DNA from: Hyphomicrobiales bacterium
GTDB lineage: Bacteria; Pseudomonadota; Alphaproteobacteria; Rhizobiales; Rhizobiaceae
Direction of reading: 5' to 3'
Assembly: GCA_900473205.1 (NCBI GenBank)
Contig: UCLB01000035.1
Span: 118,288 to 182,287, forward strand
Length of the DNA stretch: 64,000 nt
The position numbers were made by a program, and so were the translations under genes. This document shows positions 17,679 through 26,475 of the stretch, piece by piece. How positions within the stretch are numbered: the stretch's first letter is position 1; each line of letters starts with the position of its first letter. Under the pieces are notes generated by a model. It saw nothing but the letters and a program-made list of their open reading frames with translations. It was not told where the DNA came from and did not search any database.

Positions 17679-18467
17679 TTACTTCAGATTCTGACTGACG
17701 ATCGTCGCCATTTCGTCGGCTGTGGTGATGACCTTCGAGTTCATTTCATAAGCACGCTGCGCCGAAATCAGGTCGGTGATTTCCTTCACGGAATCGACGT
17801 TGGAACTTTCTAGATAGTATTGTTTGATGTACCCGAAGCCAACGGACTGAGGCGTGGCATCAACCGCGTTACCGGAGGCTTCCGTCTGCTGGAACAGGTT
17901 GTCGCCCAATGGCTTCAAACCGGCTTCGTTGGCAAAGTTGCTCATCTGCAACTGGCCGAGTTCGGTCAGTGTATTGGCAGTTCCGATACGCACCGAAACG
18001 ATACCATCCTGGCTGATCGTGGTTTCCGTGGCGTCGGTAGGAACCGTAATGGCTGGCAGAACCGGCAGGCCATCCACGGTTACCAGACGGCCAGTGGAAT
18101 CAAGGTTCAACGCACCCGCACGCGTATAGAGCGTGTTGTTGTCCGGACCCTGCACCTGCAGCCAGCCCTTTCCGACGATGGCGACATCGAGAGTGTTACC
18201 CGTCTGGCTGATTTCGCCCTGAATGTGCAGCTTGCGCACGGCAGAGGTCTGTACACCGAGACCGATATTGGCACCTTCTGGAACCACGGACTGGTTGGCG
18301 CGGTTCATCACGCCCTGTGCACGCTCTGTCTGGTACAGAAGGTCGGTAAACTCGGCGCGGCCGCGCTTGAACGCCGTCGTGTTGATGTTCGCGATGTTGT
18401 TCGCGATGACCTCAAGGTTCGTCTGCTGGGCATCCATGCCCGTCGCTGCAATGGCTAGTGCTCTCAT
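17679..18467 (-). CDS. flgG: Flagellar distal rod protein FlgG
   Basis: FlgG forms the distal rod, the part crossing the P and L rings. The 262-residue protein begins with the axial-protein motif [15 protein letters not shown] and the ANNIANINT signature and ends with a coiled helix containing [21 protein letters not shown]. Both ends match the rod-protein family and the length is exact. It lacks a signal peptide because it is exported through the flagellar apparatus. Located between fliE and flgA. Confidence 0.97.
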   Translation of the reverse strand: MRALAIAATGMDAQQTNLEVIANNIANINTTAFKRGRAEFTDLLYQTERAQGVMNRANQSVVPEGANIGLGVQTSAVRKLHIQGEISQTGNTLDVAIVGKGWLQVQGPDNNTLYTRAGALNLDSTGRLVTVDGLPVLPAITVPTDATETTISQDGIVSVRIGTANTLTELGQLQMSNFANEAGLKPLGDNLFQQTEASGNAVDATPQSVGFGYIKQYYLESSNVDSVKEITDLISAQRAYEMNSKVITTADEMATIVSQNLK

Positions 18468-18485
18468 TTTTTATGTCCTTAAGCG

Positions 18486-18842
18486 TCAGATCTGCATTTT
18501 CACGATATCGAGATAGGCCGAGACGATCTTGTCGCGCAGAGCCACGGCGGTCTTGAGTGTCTGGTCGGCCTGCATGACGGCATCGACCACTTCACGCGTG
18601 TTGGCCTTGCCCTGAATACCGGCAAAGGACATCGCTTCACCCTGCTTCAGCGATTGCACCGCATCCGATGCTACGCCGCCCAGAACACTGGCAAAGCTTG
18701 GGCCGGTGACTGAGGTCGCTACGTTTGCTGCGGTGGAAATGGCGTTTCCTGCCAGTGAGGAAATGCCCGATGTGATCTCGCTCACACCGTCTGTGGCAGA
18801 TTTGCTGGTCAGCGATTTCAGGCTGCTAATGGCGTCGATCAT
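18486..18842 (-). CDS. fliE: Flagellar hook-basal body complex protein FliE
   Basis: FliE links the MS-ring to the proximal rod. The 118-residue protein ends with the family pattern SLKQGEAMSFAGIQGKANTREVVDAVMQADQT followed by LRDKIVSAYLDIVKMQI (quoted in parts of the same domain). The N-terminal half is Ser/Ala-rich and low in conservation. The start is the ATG at 18842, which overlaps the flgC stop and has AAGGG seven bases upstream. A GTG one codon earlier is possible but less likely. Confidence 0.94.
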   Translation of the reverse strand: MIDAISSLKSLTSKSATDGVSEITSGISSLAGNAISTAANVATSVTGPSFASVLGGVASDAVQSLKQGEAMSFAGIQGKANTREVVDAVMQADQTLKTAVALRDKIVSAYLDIVKMQI

Positions 18843-19258
18843 CACTGACCCTTCAATAAGTCGATGGTTGAGGTGATCAGGTCGCGCGTCTGCTTGATGA
18901 CCTGCAAATTGGCTTCATAGCTGCGGTTGGCTTCGCGAAGGTCGGCCATTTCAATCAGCATGTTCACGTTGGGCAGCTTGACCATGCCTTTTTCGTCGGC
19001 GGCCGGGCTGTCGGGGTCGTATTCCTCAGTGAAATCGGAACGGTCGACACCCAGCTTCTTCACCTCAACGAGGTTCGTCTGGCTGGCGCGATCAAGCTCC
19101 GTTGCGAAGGTAATGGTCTTGCGCCGGTATGGATCGGCACCGGGCGTATCGCCCGTGGTTCGGGAGTTGGCTATGTTTTCCGAGACGATGCGCAGGCGTG
19201 TTGCCTGAGCTTCCATCCCGCTGCCTGCAATCTTCAATGAAGACGATAGAGAGTCCAT
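18842..19258 (-). CDS. flgC: Flagellar proximal rod protein FlgC
   Basis: FlgC is a proximal rod component. The 138-residue protein opens with [25 protein letters not shown], the axial-protein helix with the SENIAN signature (quoted across two segments), and closes with [21 protein letters not shown]. Length is standard. It follows flgB by a single base and overlaps fliE. Exported through the flagellar type III pathway without a signal peptide. Confidence 0.97.
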   Translation of the reverse strand: MDSLSSSLKIAGSGMEAQATRLRIVSENIANSRTTGDTPGADPYRRKTITFATELDRASQTNLVEVKKLGVDRSDFTEEYDPDSPAADEKGMVKLPNVNMLIEMADLREANRSYEANLQVIKQTRDLITSTIDLLKGQ

Positions 19259-19259
19259 G

Positions 19260-19649
19260 TTACTTGCCCACCGCGGTCAACATCATGTTGTGGAAGGAGC
19301 GGACGAGTTGCGTATTCAGTTCGTACTGACGCTTGATCTCGCCCGTTTTGGCCATTTCGGTTGAAAGAGAAACGGTATTGCCGGATTCCTGCATGCCGAT
19401 TTCGTTTGCAAGCGGAGCAGTTTCCAGCCCGATCTTGCCAGCACCAGTCATTGCCAGCTCCATATGGGCCGCATTGGTGCGGGCCATCTGCATGCCAACA
19501 GATTGCAGTTCGGACTCGAAAGGAACGACGTCCTTTGCGGTGAACTTTGGTGTGTTGGCATTCGCGATGTTGCTGGCGACGACTTCTTGACGCACAGAAA
19601 GCCATTCGGCCTGCCGGGATGCCAGCGAAAAAAGCTGAATCGGCTGCAT
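19260..19649 (-). CDS. flgB: Flagellar proximal rod protein FlgB
   Basis: FlgB is a proximal rod protein contacting FliE and FlgC. The 129-residue sequence shows the [17 protein letters not shown] signature and the [18 protein letters not shown]-terminal helix. It is the first gene of the ten-gene minus-strand operon flgB-flgC-fliE-flgG-flgA-flgI-motE-flgH-fliL-fliP, so its 203-base upstream region should carry the operon promoter. Confidence 0.97.
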   Translation of the reverse strand: MQPIQLFSLASRQAEWLSVRQEVVASNIANANTPKFTAKDVVPFESELQSVGMQMARTNAAHMELAMTGAGKIGLETAPLANEIGMQESGNTVSLSTEMAKTGEIKRQYELNTQLVRSFHNMMLTAVGK

Positions 19650-19760
19650 GACAATTCTCCGTGTTTAACTTGAAGCTTGTTTAGGTTCACAATCTTGCGC
19701 GGGACTTGCGGGCGGGGGCTTTCGGTCGCCAGCGTGGCGTCGTACCGGCAAATGACAGTT

Positions 19761-19776
19761 TTAACCGTTGTTAACC
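19761..19776. promoter_or_regulatory. TTAACC direct repeat upstream of flgB, CtrA-like
   Basis: TTAACC occurs at 19761-19766 and again at 19771-19776, one helical turn apart. CtrA sites in alphaproteobacteria read TTAA-N7-TTAAC; here the spacing is one base short, so this is only CtrA-like. It lies 112 bases upstream of the flgB start and 77 upstream of the divergent Wzz-like gene. Confidence 0.4.
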
Positions 19777-19812
19777 TTTTGTTTGCCTTATCGCTTTAGG
19801 GTTTGTTCATAT

Positions 19813-19827
19813 TCTCGACGGTCGAGA
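19813..19827. promoter_or_regulatory. Inverted repeat upstream of the Wzz-like gene
   Basis: TCTCGAC (19813-19819), one base, GTCGAGA (19821-19827) form a perfect 7-bp-arm palindrome, 26 bases before the start codon. It could be an operator or a leader hairpin. No T-run follows. Confidence 0.4.
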
Positions 19828-19852
19828 TTCCCTGTAACCCTATGGGTTTGCG

Positions 19853-21673
19853 ATGGTTTTTAAGAGCGACAGACGTGTTATGCCGAATCAGGGTGCGCTT
19901 CGCGAAAGGCTTGGCGCAGCCTCCTGGCGGCGATATCTGCTCTCTGCCGGTATCGTTCTTTCATTGACCGCATCCGGCATTTTCCTGCCGGGCGTGCTGC
20001 TGGAGCCGGGCCTAAAGGGCTTTGCATCCTACGCCAGCGTCAAGGTATCGAACCCGCGCACCGGCACAGCTGGCATACAGCGCACGACCTTGCAGCTGCG
20101 CGAGAGCCTCCTATCTCCCGTCGCGCTCAGCCTCATCGTCTCCGATCTCGACCTTCAGCCCAAGGATTTGATCGGCGCTGCGGATCAGGGCCATTTTTCA
20201 GTTCTCCTGGATTTGCTGGCTGGCGGCGGTAAAGATGCCGAAGCCGTGGTCGGTGCTACCGAAGATGCGTTGAAGAATGCCGTTTCCATATCATCCGCAC
20301 CATCGAGCCCGGAAATCGGCATCGATGTGACAGCAGCAACGCCGGAAGCATCGCAGCGAATTGCTGAATATTTCGCTAGCCGTATCGTCAGGGACATTGG
20401 CTCGGAGCAGCGTAATCCCGAGCTTCAGGCCGTCGAAGCAGCACGCGTGGCGCTCGACAGCGCCGAGGCGGCACTGACCGGTTTCCAGATGCGCCATGGC
20501 AATGACGCCGTTTCCCGAATTCAGGGTTTGCAGCAGAGAATTCGCGAAGACGATGCGACCACGGCTGCACTGACCGCGAAGAACGGAGAGCTGGCGGGTG
20601 CCATTTCTTCCGCTTCATCCATGAAGGTTGAGGATGTCCTCAATAGAAACCTGCCGGCGATAGATACCTTCGCGCCGCTTGAAACCATCCGCCAGACTTA
20701 CACCGCCGCGAAACTGGCGCTGGCGGAAGTCAGCGTCGATCATGGGCCAAAACACCCCCGCACCATTGCTGCGCAGACGACGGTTGATGCCGCCCGCGCA
20801 ACCGCCATGCCTGCGCTGCGCCGCGTGCTGGAAGCCTTGAAGCAGGAGCATGCAACTATCACGGCCGCGCTGGAAACCCACGCAGGCACGCGTGCCAAAC
20901 TGGACGAAAACTTGCAGGCTCTGGGCGATGCGCCCGCCGATCTGGACCGGCTGGAAAAAGCGCTTGAAAAGGCGCGTAGCGACTACATCATTTCCAGCGA
21001 TGCCGCTGGCACCTTCTCCAGCGCGCCGCGTGTCAGCGCCGCTCTTGCAACGCCAGCGGAGCCGGGTGTCGCCAATTATGACAGCTTCACCGCCAATGCC
21101 ATGGCCCTTGCCGGTGGCGCTGCCGGGCTGTTGCTGTCTCTCTTCGTCTTGAGCTTCAAGCGGAAGGAAGATGACGTGGAGCAGGTCGAACTGTCCGAGG
21201 CTCCGCAAACCGAGGTCGTCGTCGAGGCGGCTGCGGCAGAGACGGAGCTTGCCGACACTATCGAGATAGCGCCTGCGATCTTCGATGATCTGGTGAATGT
21301 CGACGTCAAACCGCAACCGGTTGCCAGCGCGGCACTGGCCGAAGCCGAGGCTGCGGAAATCGCGTCTTTGATTGCCGAAGAATATGTGCAGGAAATCGAA
21401 ACGCCCTACGATGAACCCGCCAACGACATTCTGCTCGATGAGCGTGTCCGTCAGGTTCTGATGCGCAATGCCGTTTCTCTTGAGCAGGCGGCGACAACAA
21501 GAAAGCCGACCTTCAAGCTCCCGCCACTCTTGGCGGCGGCGCTGGCCGGTCAGGCGGAGCATGCCCATGCGGAAACCGAGGAGTTGCGGGCTCTGCGCCA
21601 GGAACTGGCCATGTTGAGGGCGCGTCTGTTCGAGCAGAATATCCAGGAAGAACGCGAACGCAAACGCGCCTGA
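19853..21673 (+). CDS. Wzz/GumC-like polysaccharide co-polymerase without kinase domain
   Basis: The 606-residue protein has a first membrane segment at about residues 27-50 (YLLSAGIVLSLTASGIFL), a long periplasmic region with coiled-coil helices (about 180-390) and a second segment near 415-435 (ALAGGAAGLLLSLFVLSF). This matches the Wzz/GumC/ExoP type that governs polysaccharide chain length. The C-terminal 170 residues are cytoplasmic, acidic (Glu/Ala-rich) and end in a coiled coil (LRALRQELAMLRARLFE). No Walker A motif or tyrosine-kinase domain is present, unlike ExoP. A second ATG at 19880 is possible. No glycosyltransferases are adjacent, so the polysaccharide is unknown. Confidence 0.7.
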   Translation: MVFKSDRRVMPNQGALRERLGAASWRRYLLSAGIVLSLTASGIFLPGVLLEPGLKGFASYASVKVSNPRTGTAGIQRTTLQLRESLLSPVALSLIVSDLDLQPKDLIGAADQGHFSVLLDLLAGGGKDAEAVVGATEDALKNAVSISSAPSSPEIGIDVTAATPEASQRIAEYFASRIVRDIGSEQRNPELQAVEAARVALDSAEAALTGFQMRHGNDAVSRIQGLQQRIREDDATTAALTAKNGELAGAISSASSMKVEDVLNRNLPAIDTFAPLETIRQTYTAAKLALAEVSVDHGPKHPRTIAAQTTVDAARATAMPALRRVLEALKQEHATITAALETHAGTRAKLDENLQALGDAPADLDRLEKALEKARSDYIISSDAAGTFSSAPRVSAALATPAEPGVANYDSFTANAMALAGGAAGLLLSLFVLSFKRKEDDVEQVELSEAPQTEVVVEAAAAETELADTIEIAPAIFDDLVNVDVKPQPVASAALAEAEAAEIASLIAEEYVQEIETPYDEPANDILLDERVRQVLMRNAVSLEQAATTRKPTFKLPPLLAAALAGQAEHAHAETEELRALRQELAMLRARLFEQNIQEERERKRA

Positions 21674-21726
21674 CCCGCCGATTTTTCTTGCAATCCACCG
21701 TGCCGCACAGCATTAGGGCGCTAGCT

Positions 21727-21738
21727 AGATAGCTATCT
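21727..21738. promoter_or_regulatory. 12-bp perfect palindrome before folD
   Basis: AGATAGCTATCT lies 20 bases upstream of the folD start, just before the strong Shine-Dalgarno CTAGGAGG. It may be an operator or a short leader stem; it is overlapped by further CTAG tetramers. Confidence 0.35.
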
Positions 21739-21758
21739 CGTTCCTAGGAGGCAGGCAT

Positions 21759-22658
21759 ATGGTAGTGGTCATTGACGGCAAGGCAAAGGCGGCATCTGTC
21801 ATCGAGACCGTGCGCGAAGCGGCGGCAGGTCTGGAACAGCAGACGGGTGTCAAAACCGGACTTGCAGTGGTGATCGTGGGCGATGACCCGGCCAGTCACG
21901 CCTATGTCAATTCCAAGAGCAAAATGGCCAAGGAATGCGGTTTCAAGTCGGTTCAGCATACGCTGCCCGAAGAAACCACACAGGCCAATCTGGAAGCTTT
22001 GGTCGCGACATTGAACGCCGACGCCTCCATCCATGGTATTCTGGTGCAGTTGCCATTGCCGAAACATCTGGACTCCGCTCCCGTCATCCAGTCCATTCTG
22101 CCGGAAAAGGATGTGGACGGTCTGAGTTTCGTCAATGCCGGAAAGCTGGCGGCGGGCGATCTCGAAACAGGCATGATTTCCTGCACGCCCGCTGGCTCCA
22201 TGCTGCTGGTTCGCAGCATTCACGGTGAAGACCTCTCCGGCCTCAATGCCGTCGTCATCGGTCGCTCCAACCTGTTCGGCAAGCCGATGGGACAACTGCT
22301 GCTGAATGCGAATGCGACAGTCACCATGGCACATTCGCGCACCAAGGATCTCGCTGCGGTTTGCCGCAATGCCGATATCCTCGTTGCTGCCGTCGGTCGT
22401 CCGCAGATGGTCAAGGGCGATTGGGTGAAGCCCGGCGCAACTGTCATCGATGTCGGCATCAACCGCGTGCCCGCACCGGAAAAGGGCGAGGGCAAGTCCC
22501 GTCTGGTCGGTGATGTCGCCTTTGATGAGGCCAGCGCCGTTGCCGCCGCCATCACGCCTGTTCCCGGCGGTGTCGGCCCCATGACGATTGCTATGCTGAT
22601 GGCAAACACCGTCATCGCCGCGCATCACGCTTCCGGCAAACCCGCTCCGAAGTTCTGA
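21759..22658 (+). CDS. folD: Bifunctional methylenetetrahydrofolate dehydrogenase / cyclohydrolase FolD
   Basis: FolD interconverts 5,10-methylene- and 10-formyl-tetrahydrofolate with NADP in the cytoplasm, feeding purine synthesis and formyl-Met-tRNA. The 299-residue sequence shows [20 protein letters not shown] with the catalytic Lys, the [12 protein letters not shown] motif, and the nucleotide-binding [18 protein letters not shown]. The C-terminal [14 protein letters not shown] motif is present. The ATG at 21759 has a strong AGGAGG. The gene is isolated, facing aglR. Confidence 0.97.
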   Translation: MVVVIDGKAKAASVIETVREAAAGLEQQTGVKTGLAVVIVGDDPASHAYVNSKSKMAKECGFKSVQHTLPEETTQANLEALVATLNADASIHGILVQLPLPKHLDSAPVIQSILPEKDVDGLSFVNAGKLAAGDLETGMISCTPAGSMLLVRSIHGEDLSGLNAVVIGRSNLFGKPMGQLLLNANATVTMAHSRTKDLAAVCRNADILVAAVGRPQMVKGDWVKPGATVIDVGINRVPAPEKGEGKSRLVGDVAFDEASAVAAAITPVPGGVGPMTIAMLMANTVIAAHHASGKPAPKF

Positions 22659-22680
22659 TCGGTTTTTCGCAACGACGCGC

Positions 22681-23703
22681 TCAGCCTTGCGCTGGGCCCG
22701 TCGATCCGCGCACCACAAGCTCGGCTTTCCACAATTCCTGAAGACAGTCCGGCTGACCGCTCTTGATCTGATTGATCAGTCGTTCTGCAATACGCGATCC
22801 CGCCGCCCGCAGGGACGACCGTGTCGTCGTCAGTGGTACGGAAAAGTTAACGGGCTTCAGCAACGGCAACACGTCGTCATGGGCAATGAGCGAAATGTCC
22901 CGCCCCGGCTTCAGGCCTCTATGATTGAGCGACCGGACGGCACCCAACGCGAGCGCCGTCGATGCACAAATGACCGCCGTCGGGCGATCAGGGCGCGACA
23001 GCAGTTGCTCCATTGTCAGAAACCCAGCCTCGTCATTCATAATACCATGGCTGACATTCTCAGGATTGAGTGCATATCCACGCTCGGCAAGGGCCGCCTG
23101 TACACCGCGGTGGCGACGGAAGGTGAAATCGTAACCTTCAGGACCATTCAAAAGCGCGATGTTGCGATGACCAAGCTGCAACAGAAGCGATGTCGCATCA
23201 CGAAATGCGGTCTCATTGTCCACATCGAGAAAAGGGTAATCCGTCTCCACGCCCCATGAGCGCCCGTGCACCATGAAGGGGATCGACAGGCTCTTCATCA
23301 TCTCGATGCGGGGATCGCTCTTTTTCATATAGGCGAGATAGATGCCGTCCACGCCGCCGCTGGCTGCAAGCTCTCTCAGCGCATTCTGTTCATTGGCAGG
23401 ATCGGTCGGCATGATGACGAGGTGAAAGCCATTGCGGGCGGAAGCCTCACCAAGCCCGCTCAGAAACTCGCCGAAATGCACATCGGACTGATGCTCCGGC
23501 CCGGTAGGCATGACAAGGCCGATGGAGCCCATCTTGCCGGTGGCCAGACGTTGCGCTGCGGCATTAGGCCGATAGCCGGTTTTCTGTGCGGCCTCGATGA
23601 TCTTGCGGCGAGTTTCGGCGTTGACTTCGGGATAGCCGTTCAGTGCACGGCTGATCGTGGTCTGCGAAATGCCGAGCAGTTGCGACAATTGTTTCAGGTT
23701 CAT
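22681..23703 (-). CDS. aglR: LacI-family transcriptional regulator AglR
   Basis: The 340-residue protein begins with the LacI helix-turn-helix MNLKQLSQLLGISQTTISRALNG, here within residues 1-24, followed by the hinge-helix region NAAAQRLATGKMGSIGLVMPTG and a periplasmic-binding-protein-like sensor domain. The start at 23703 is supported by GGGAGG nine bases upstream; an earlier start would add nine unlike residues. It is divergent from aglE, as in S. meliloti where AglR controls the alpha-glucoside operon. It likely represses aglEFGAK until an alpha-glucoside inducer binds. Two CAAA-type palindromes in the divergent interval are probable operators. Confidence 0.88.
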   Translation of the reverse strand: MNLKQLSQLLGISQTTISRALNGYPEVNAETRRKIIEAAQKTGYRPNAAAQRLATGKMGSIGLVMPTGPEHQSDVHFGEFLSGLGEASARNGFHLVIMPTDPANEQNALRELAASGGVDGIYLAYMKKSDPRIEMMKSLSIPFMVHGRSWGVETDYPFLDVDNETAFRDATSLLLQLGHRNIALLNGPEGYDFTFRRHRGVQAALAERGYALNPENVSHGIMNDEAGFLTMEQLLSRPDRPTAVICASTALALGAVRSLNHRGLKPGRDISLIAHDDVLPLLKPVNFSVPLTTTRSSLRAAGSRIAERLINQIKSGQPDCLQELWKAELVVRGSTGPAQG

Positions 23704-23760
23704 TCTTGCCGCCTCCCATTTCTCTCTCACCTATGGAACCTTTATTCCAGAAGTGAGTTC

Positions 23761-23774
23761 CCAAACCGCTTTGG
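23761..23774. promoter_or_regulatory. Probable AglR operator near aglR
   Basis: CCAAA-CCGC-TTTGG is a near-palindrome 58 bases upstream of the aglR start. It matches the LacI-family style of a central CG within A/T flanks and resembles the second site at 23925, suggesting autoregulation. Assignment to AglR is inferred. Confidence 0.55.
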
Positions 23775-23924
23775 AGATTAGCAATTCTTATGGCTGTCCA
23801 CAATTGGAAAGTGATGTTCTCTTTCGTGCAATCATTATATTGCATTGCGGGATATGGGTGCAAACCGTCATAGTTGCGCAAAGCTATTGACTCCTGTTCA
23901 CTCTCAATGAGATGAATAGGCAGC

Positions 23925-23936
23925 CAAAGCGCTTTG
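23925..23936. promoter_or_regulatory. Probable AglR operator near aglE
   Basis: CAAAGCGCTTTG is a perfect 12-bp palindrome 49 bases upstream of the aglE ATG. Perfect palindromes with a central GCGC are typical LacI/GalR-family operators. Together with the site at 23761 it brackets the divergent promoter region. Confidence 0.65.
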
Positions 23937-23985
23937 AAGATTTTTTCGGGTGGATAGCCTGACAATGTGATGGGAGGAAAATCAC

Positions 23986-25347
23986 ATGAAAAAGACTTTC
24001 TGGACGACCGTGGCCGTGGCCACGCTTTTTGCGGGCGCAGCCTTTGCGGCGGATCTTAAATTCAAGCCCGGCGAAGACGCCAAGTTCAACTGGAAGAGCT
24101 ACGAAGACTATAAAGCCGCCAATGCCAGCCTGAAGGGCGAAACGCTGACGATCTTTGGGCCATGGCGCGGTGAGGACGAAGCGTTGTTCCAGTCAGTGCT
24201 TGCCTATTTTGGCGAAGCGACCGGCGTCAATGTGCGCTATTCCTCTTCGGAAAACTATGAGCAGCAGATCGTTATCGATACGCAGGCCGGCTCCCCTCCC
24301 AATGTCGCGATCCTGCCGCAGCCCGGCCTTCTGGCCGATCTTGCCGCCAAGGGCCTGCTGACGCCGCTGGGTGATGAGACCGCCAACTGGGTGAAAGACA
24401 ATTACGGTGCGGGTCAATCCTGGGTCGATCTCGGCATCTACCTAGGCAAGGATGGCAAGAAGGCCTATTTCGCATTTCCATTCAAAGCCGACGTGAAGTC
24501 GCTGGTGTGGTACGTGCCTGAAAACTTCGAGGAAGCAGGTTACAAGGTTCCAGAAAGCGTGGAAGACCTCGTCAAGCTCAGCGATCAGATTGTAAAGGAC
24601 GGCGGCACGCCATGGTGCATCGGTCTCGGTTCCGGCGGTGCGACGGGTTGGCCCGGCACGGACTGGGTCGAAGACTTCATGCTGCGCACGCAGCCGCTGG
24701 ATGTCTATCTGAAGTGGACGACCAATGAAGTGAAGTTCAACGATCCTCGCGTCGTTGCGGCCATCGAGGAATTCGGCAAGTTTGCCAAGAACGACAAGTA
24801 CGTTTCGGGTGGCGCGGCCGCCGTTGCCTCCACCGACTTCCGTGATAGCCCCAAGGGTCTCTTCGACATTCCGCCGAAGTGCTACCTCCACCGTCAGGCC
24901 TCGTTCATCCCGTCCTTCTTCCCTGAAGGAACAAAGGTCGGAACGGACGTTGATTTCTTCTATATGCCGACATTTGCGTCCAAGCCTGAACTCGGCAAGC
25001 CGGTTCTGGGTGCCGGCACGCTCTTCACCATCACCAAGGATTCCAAGGCTGCACGCGCGCTCGTCGAATTCCTGAAGACGCCGATTGCCCACGAGGTCTG
25101 GATGGCACAGTCCGGCTTCCTGACGCCGTACAAGAAGGTCAACCTCGACGCTTACGCCAGCGAGCAGACCAAGCGTCAGGGTGAAATCCTCACCACCGCC
25201 ACCAGCTTCGGCTTCGACGGTTCGGACCTGATGCCCGGCAAGATCGGTGCCGGTGCCTTCTGGACCGGCATGGTCGATTTCGTCGGCGGCAAGTCTGCGC
25301 AGCAGGTTGGCGACGATATCCAGAAGGCTTGGGACGGCCTGAAATAA
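23986..25347 (+). CDS. aglE: Alpha-glucoside ABC transporter substrate-binding protein AglE
   Basis: The 453-residue precursor has a Sec signal peptide (TLFAGAAFAADL) and the fold of family-1 extracellular solute-binding proteins, with SSENYEQQIVIDTQAGSPP and the PFKADVKSLVWY block typical of the AglE/ThuE type. It binds alpha-glucosides such as sucrose, maltose and trehalose in the periplasm and delivers them to AglFG. A GGGAGG precedes the ATG at 23986. It is the first gene of aglEFGAK; a hairpin follows it, which may keep its message level above that of the membrane genes. Confidence 0.92.
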   Translation: MKKTFWTTVAVATLFAGAAFAADLKFKPGEDAKFNWKSYEDYKAANASLKGETLTIFGPWRGEDEALFQSVLAYFGEATGVNVRYSSSENYEQQIVIDTQAGSPPNVAILPQPGLLADLAAKGLLTPLGDETANWVKDNYGAGQSWVDLGIYLGKDGKKAYFAFPFKADVKSLVWYVPENFEEAGYKVPESVEDLVKLSDQIVKDGGTPWCIGLGSGGATGWPGTDWVEDFMLRTQPLDVYLKWTTNEVKFNDPRVVAAIEEFGKFAKNDKYVSGGAAAVASTDFRDSPKGLFDIPPKCYLHRQASFIPSFFPEGTKVGTDVDFFYMPTFASKPELGKPVLGAGTLFTITKDSKAARALVEFLKTPIAHEVWMAQSGFLTPYKKVNLDAYASEQTKRQGEILTTATSFGFDGSDLMPGKIGAGAFWTGMVDFVGGKSAQQVGDDIQKAWDGLK

Positions 25348-25359
25348 TCCAACAACTCC

Positions 25360-25386
25360 GCCCGGCAGTGATCAGCATTGCCGGGC
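25360..25386 (+). terminator. Intercistronic hairpin between aglE and aglF
   Basis: GCCCGGCA and TGCCGGGC form an 8-bp perfect stem with an 11-nt loop. It is followed by CGTTTCTC rather than a T-run, so it is more likely an RNA-stabilising or partially terminating hairpin than a full stop. Confidence 0.6.
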
Positions 25387-25460
25387 CGTTTCTCTGCAAG
25401 TCTCTGCCGAACAGAATGATGCTGTCGGGCCGGGTATAGAACGGAATACGGGGAGGGAAT

Positions 25461-26474
25461 ATGATAACCCAGATCGTGTCAGCGCTCGGCGTGATGATCG
25501 TCGGCGTTTTCGCCTGCGCCGCCTATTACTGGCTGTCGGATAAAGCGCTTCAGCTCATCTTTCCAGTCAAGGATGGCGACGTCATTCATGCGTCGCGCAA
25601 TTTGAACCGGCGTGCGTCTATCCGCCCCTGGCTCTTCGTCGGCCCGGCTTTGCTGCTTCTGATCGTGTACCTCGTCTACCCCGTCGTCGCGACCTTCATC
25701 CTCTCCTTCTATGATCGCACCGGTGCCAATTTCGTCGGCCTCAACAATTATCGTTGGGCGTTTTTCGATGCCGGTTTCCGCCAGTCGATTTTCAACAACA
25801 TCCTCTGGCTCGCCGTCGTGCCTGCCGCCTGCACCTTCTTCGGCCTCGTCATCGCCGTCATGACCGACCGCATCTGGTGGGGCAATATCGCCAAGTCCAT
25901 CGTCTTCATGCCGATGGCCATTTCCTTCGTCGGCGCGTCGGTCATCTGGAAATTCGTCTATGAATATCGCGGTGAGGGGCAGGTCCAGATCGGCCTTTTG
26001 AACGCCATCGTCGAGTATTTTGGCGGTAACCCGGAGGTGTGGATTTCCATGCCCTTCTGGAACAATTTCTTCCTGATGATCATCCTCATCTGGATCCAGA
26101 CCGGCTTTGCCATGGTCATCCTGTCGGCGGCCCTGCGTGGCATTCCCGAGGAAACCGTCGAGGCTGCCGTCATCGATGGTGCGAATGGCTGGCAGATATT
26201 CTGGAAAATCCTCGTTCCGCAGATATGGGGCACCATCGCCGTCGTCTGGACGACCATCACCATTCTGGTTCTCAAGGTTTTCGATATCGTGCTGACCATG
26301 ACCAACGGGCAGTGGAACACGATGGTTCTCGCAAACCTCATGTTCGACTGGATGTTCCGTGGCGGCGGGGATAGCGGCCGTAGCGCCGTCATCGCACTCG
26401 TCATCATGGCAGCCGTGACGCCGATCATGATCTGGAACATCCGCCAGGCAAACCGTGAGATGGAGGGTCGCTGA
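25461..26474 (+). CDS. aglF: Alpha-glucoside ABC transporter permease AglF
   Basis: The 337-residue protein is a MalF-type inner-membrane permease with six to eight membrane segments; the first (residues about 5-25) is followed by a charged loop and a second start of hydrophobic segments at RPWLFVGPALLLLIVYLVYP. The EAA loop that contacts the ATPase reads EETVEAAVIDGANGWQIFWKI (quoted in its core EAAVIDGANGW). It pairs with AglG. Located after aglE, one base before aglG. Confidence 0.93.
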   Translation: MITQIVSALGVMIVGVFACAAYYWLSDKALQLIFPVKDGDVIHASRNLNRRASIRPWLFVGPALLLLIVYLVYPVVATFILSFYDRTGANFVGLNNYRWAFFDAGFRQSIFNNILWLAVVPAACTFFGLVIAVMTDRIWWGNIAKSIVFMPMAISFVGASVIWKFVYEYRGEGQVQIGLLNAIVEYFGGNPEVWISMPFWNNFFLMIILIWIQTGFAMVILSAALRGIPEETVEAAVIDGANGWQIFWKILVPQIWGTIAVVWTTITILVLKVFDIVLTMTNGQWNTMVLANLMFDWMFRGGGDSGRSAVIALVIMAAVTPIMIWNIRQANREMEGR

Positions 26475-26475
26475 G

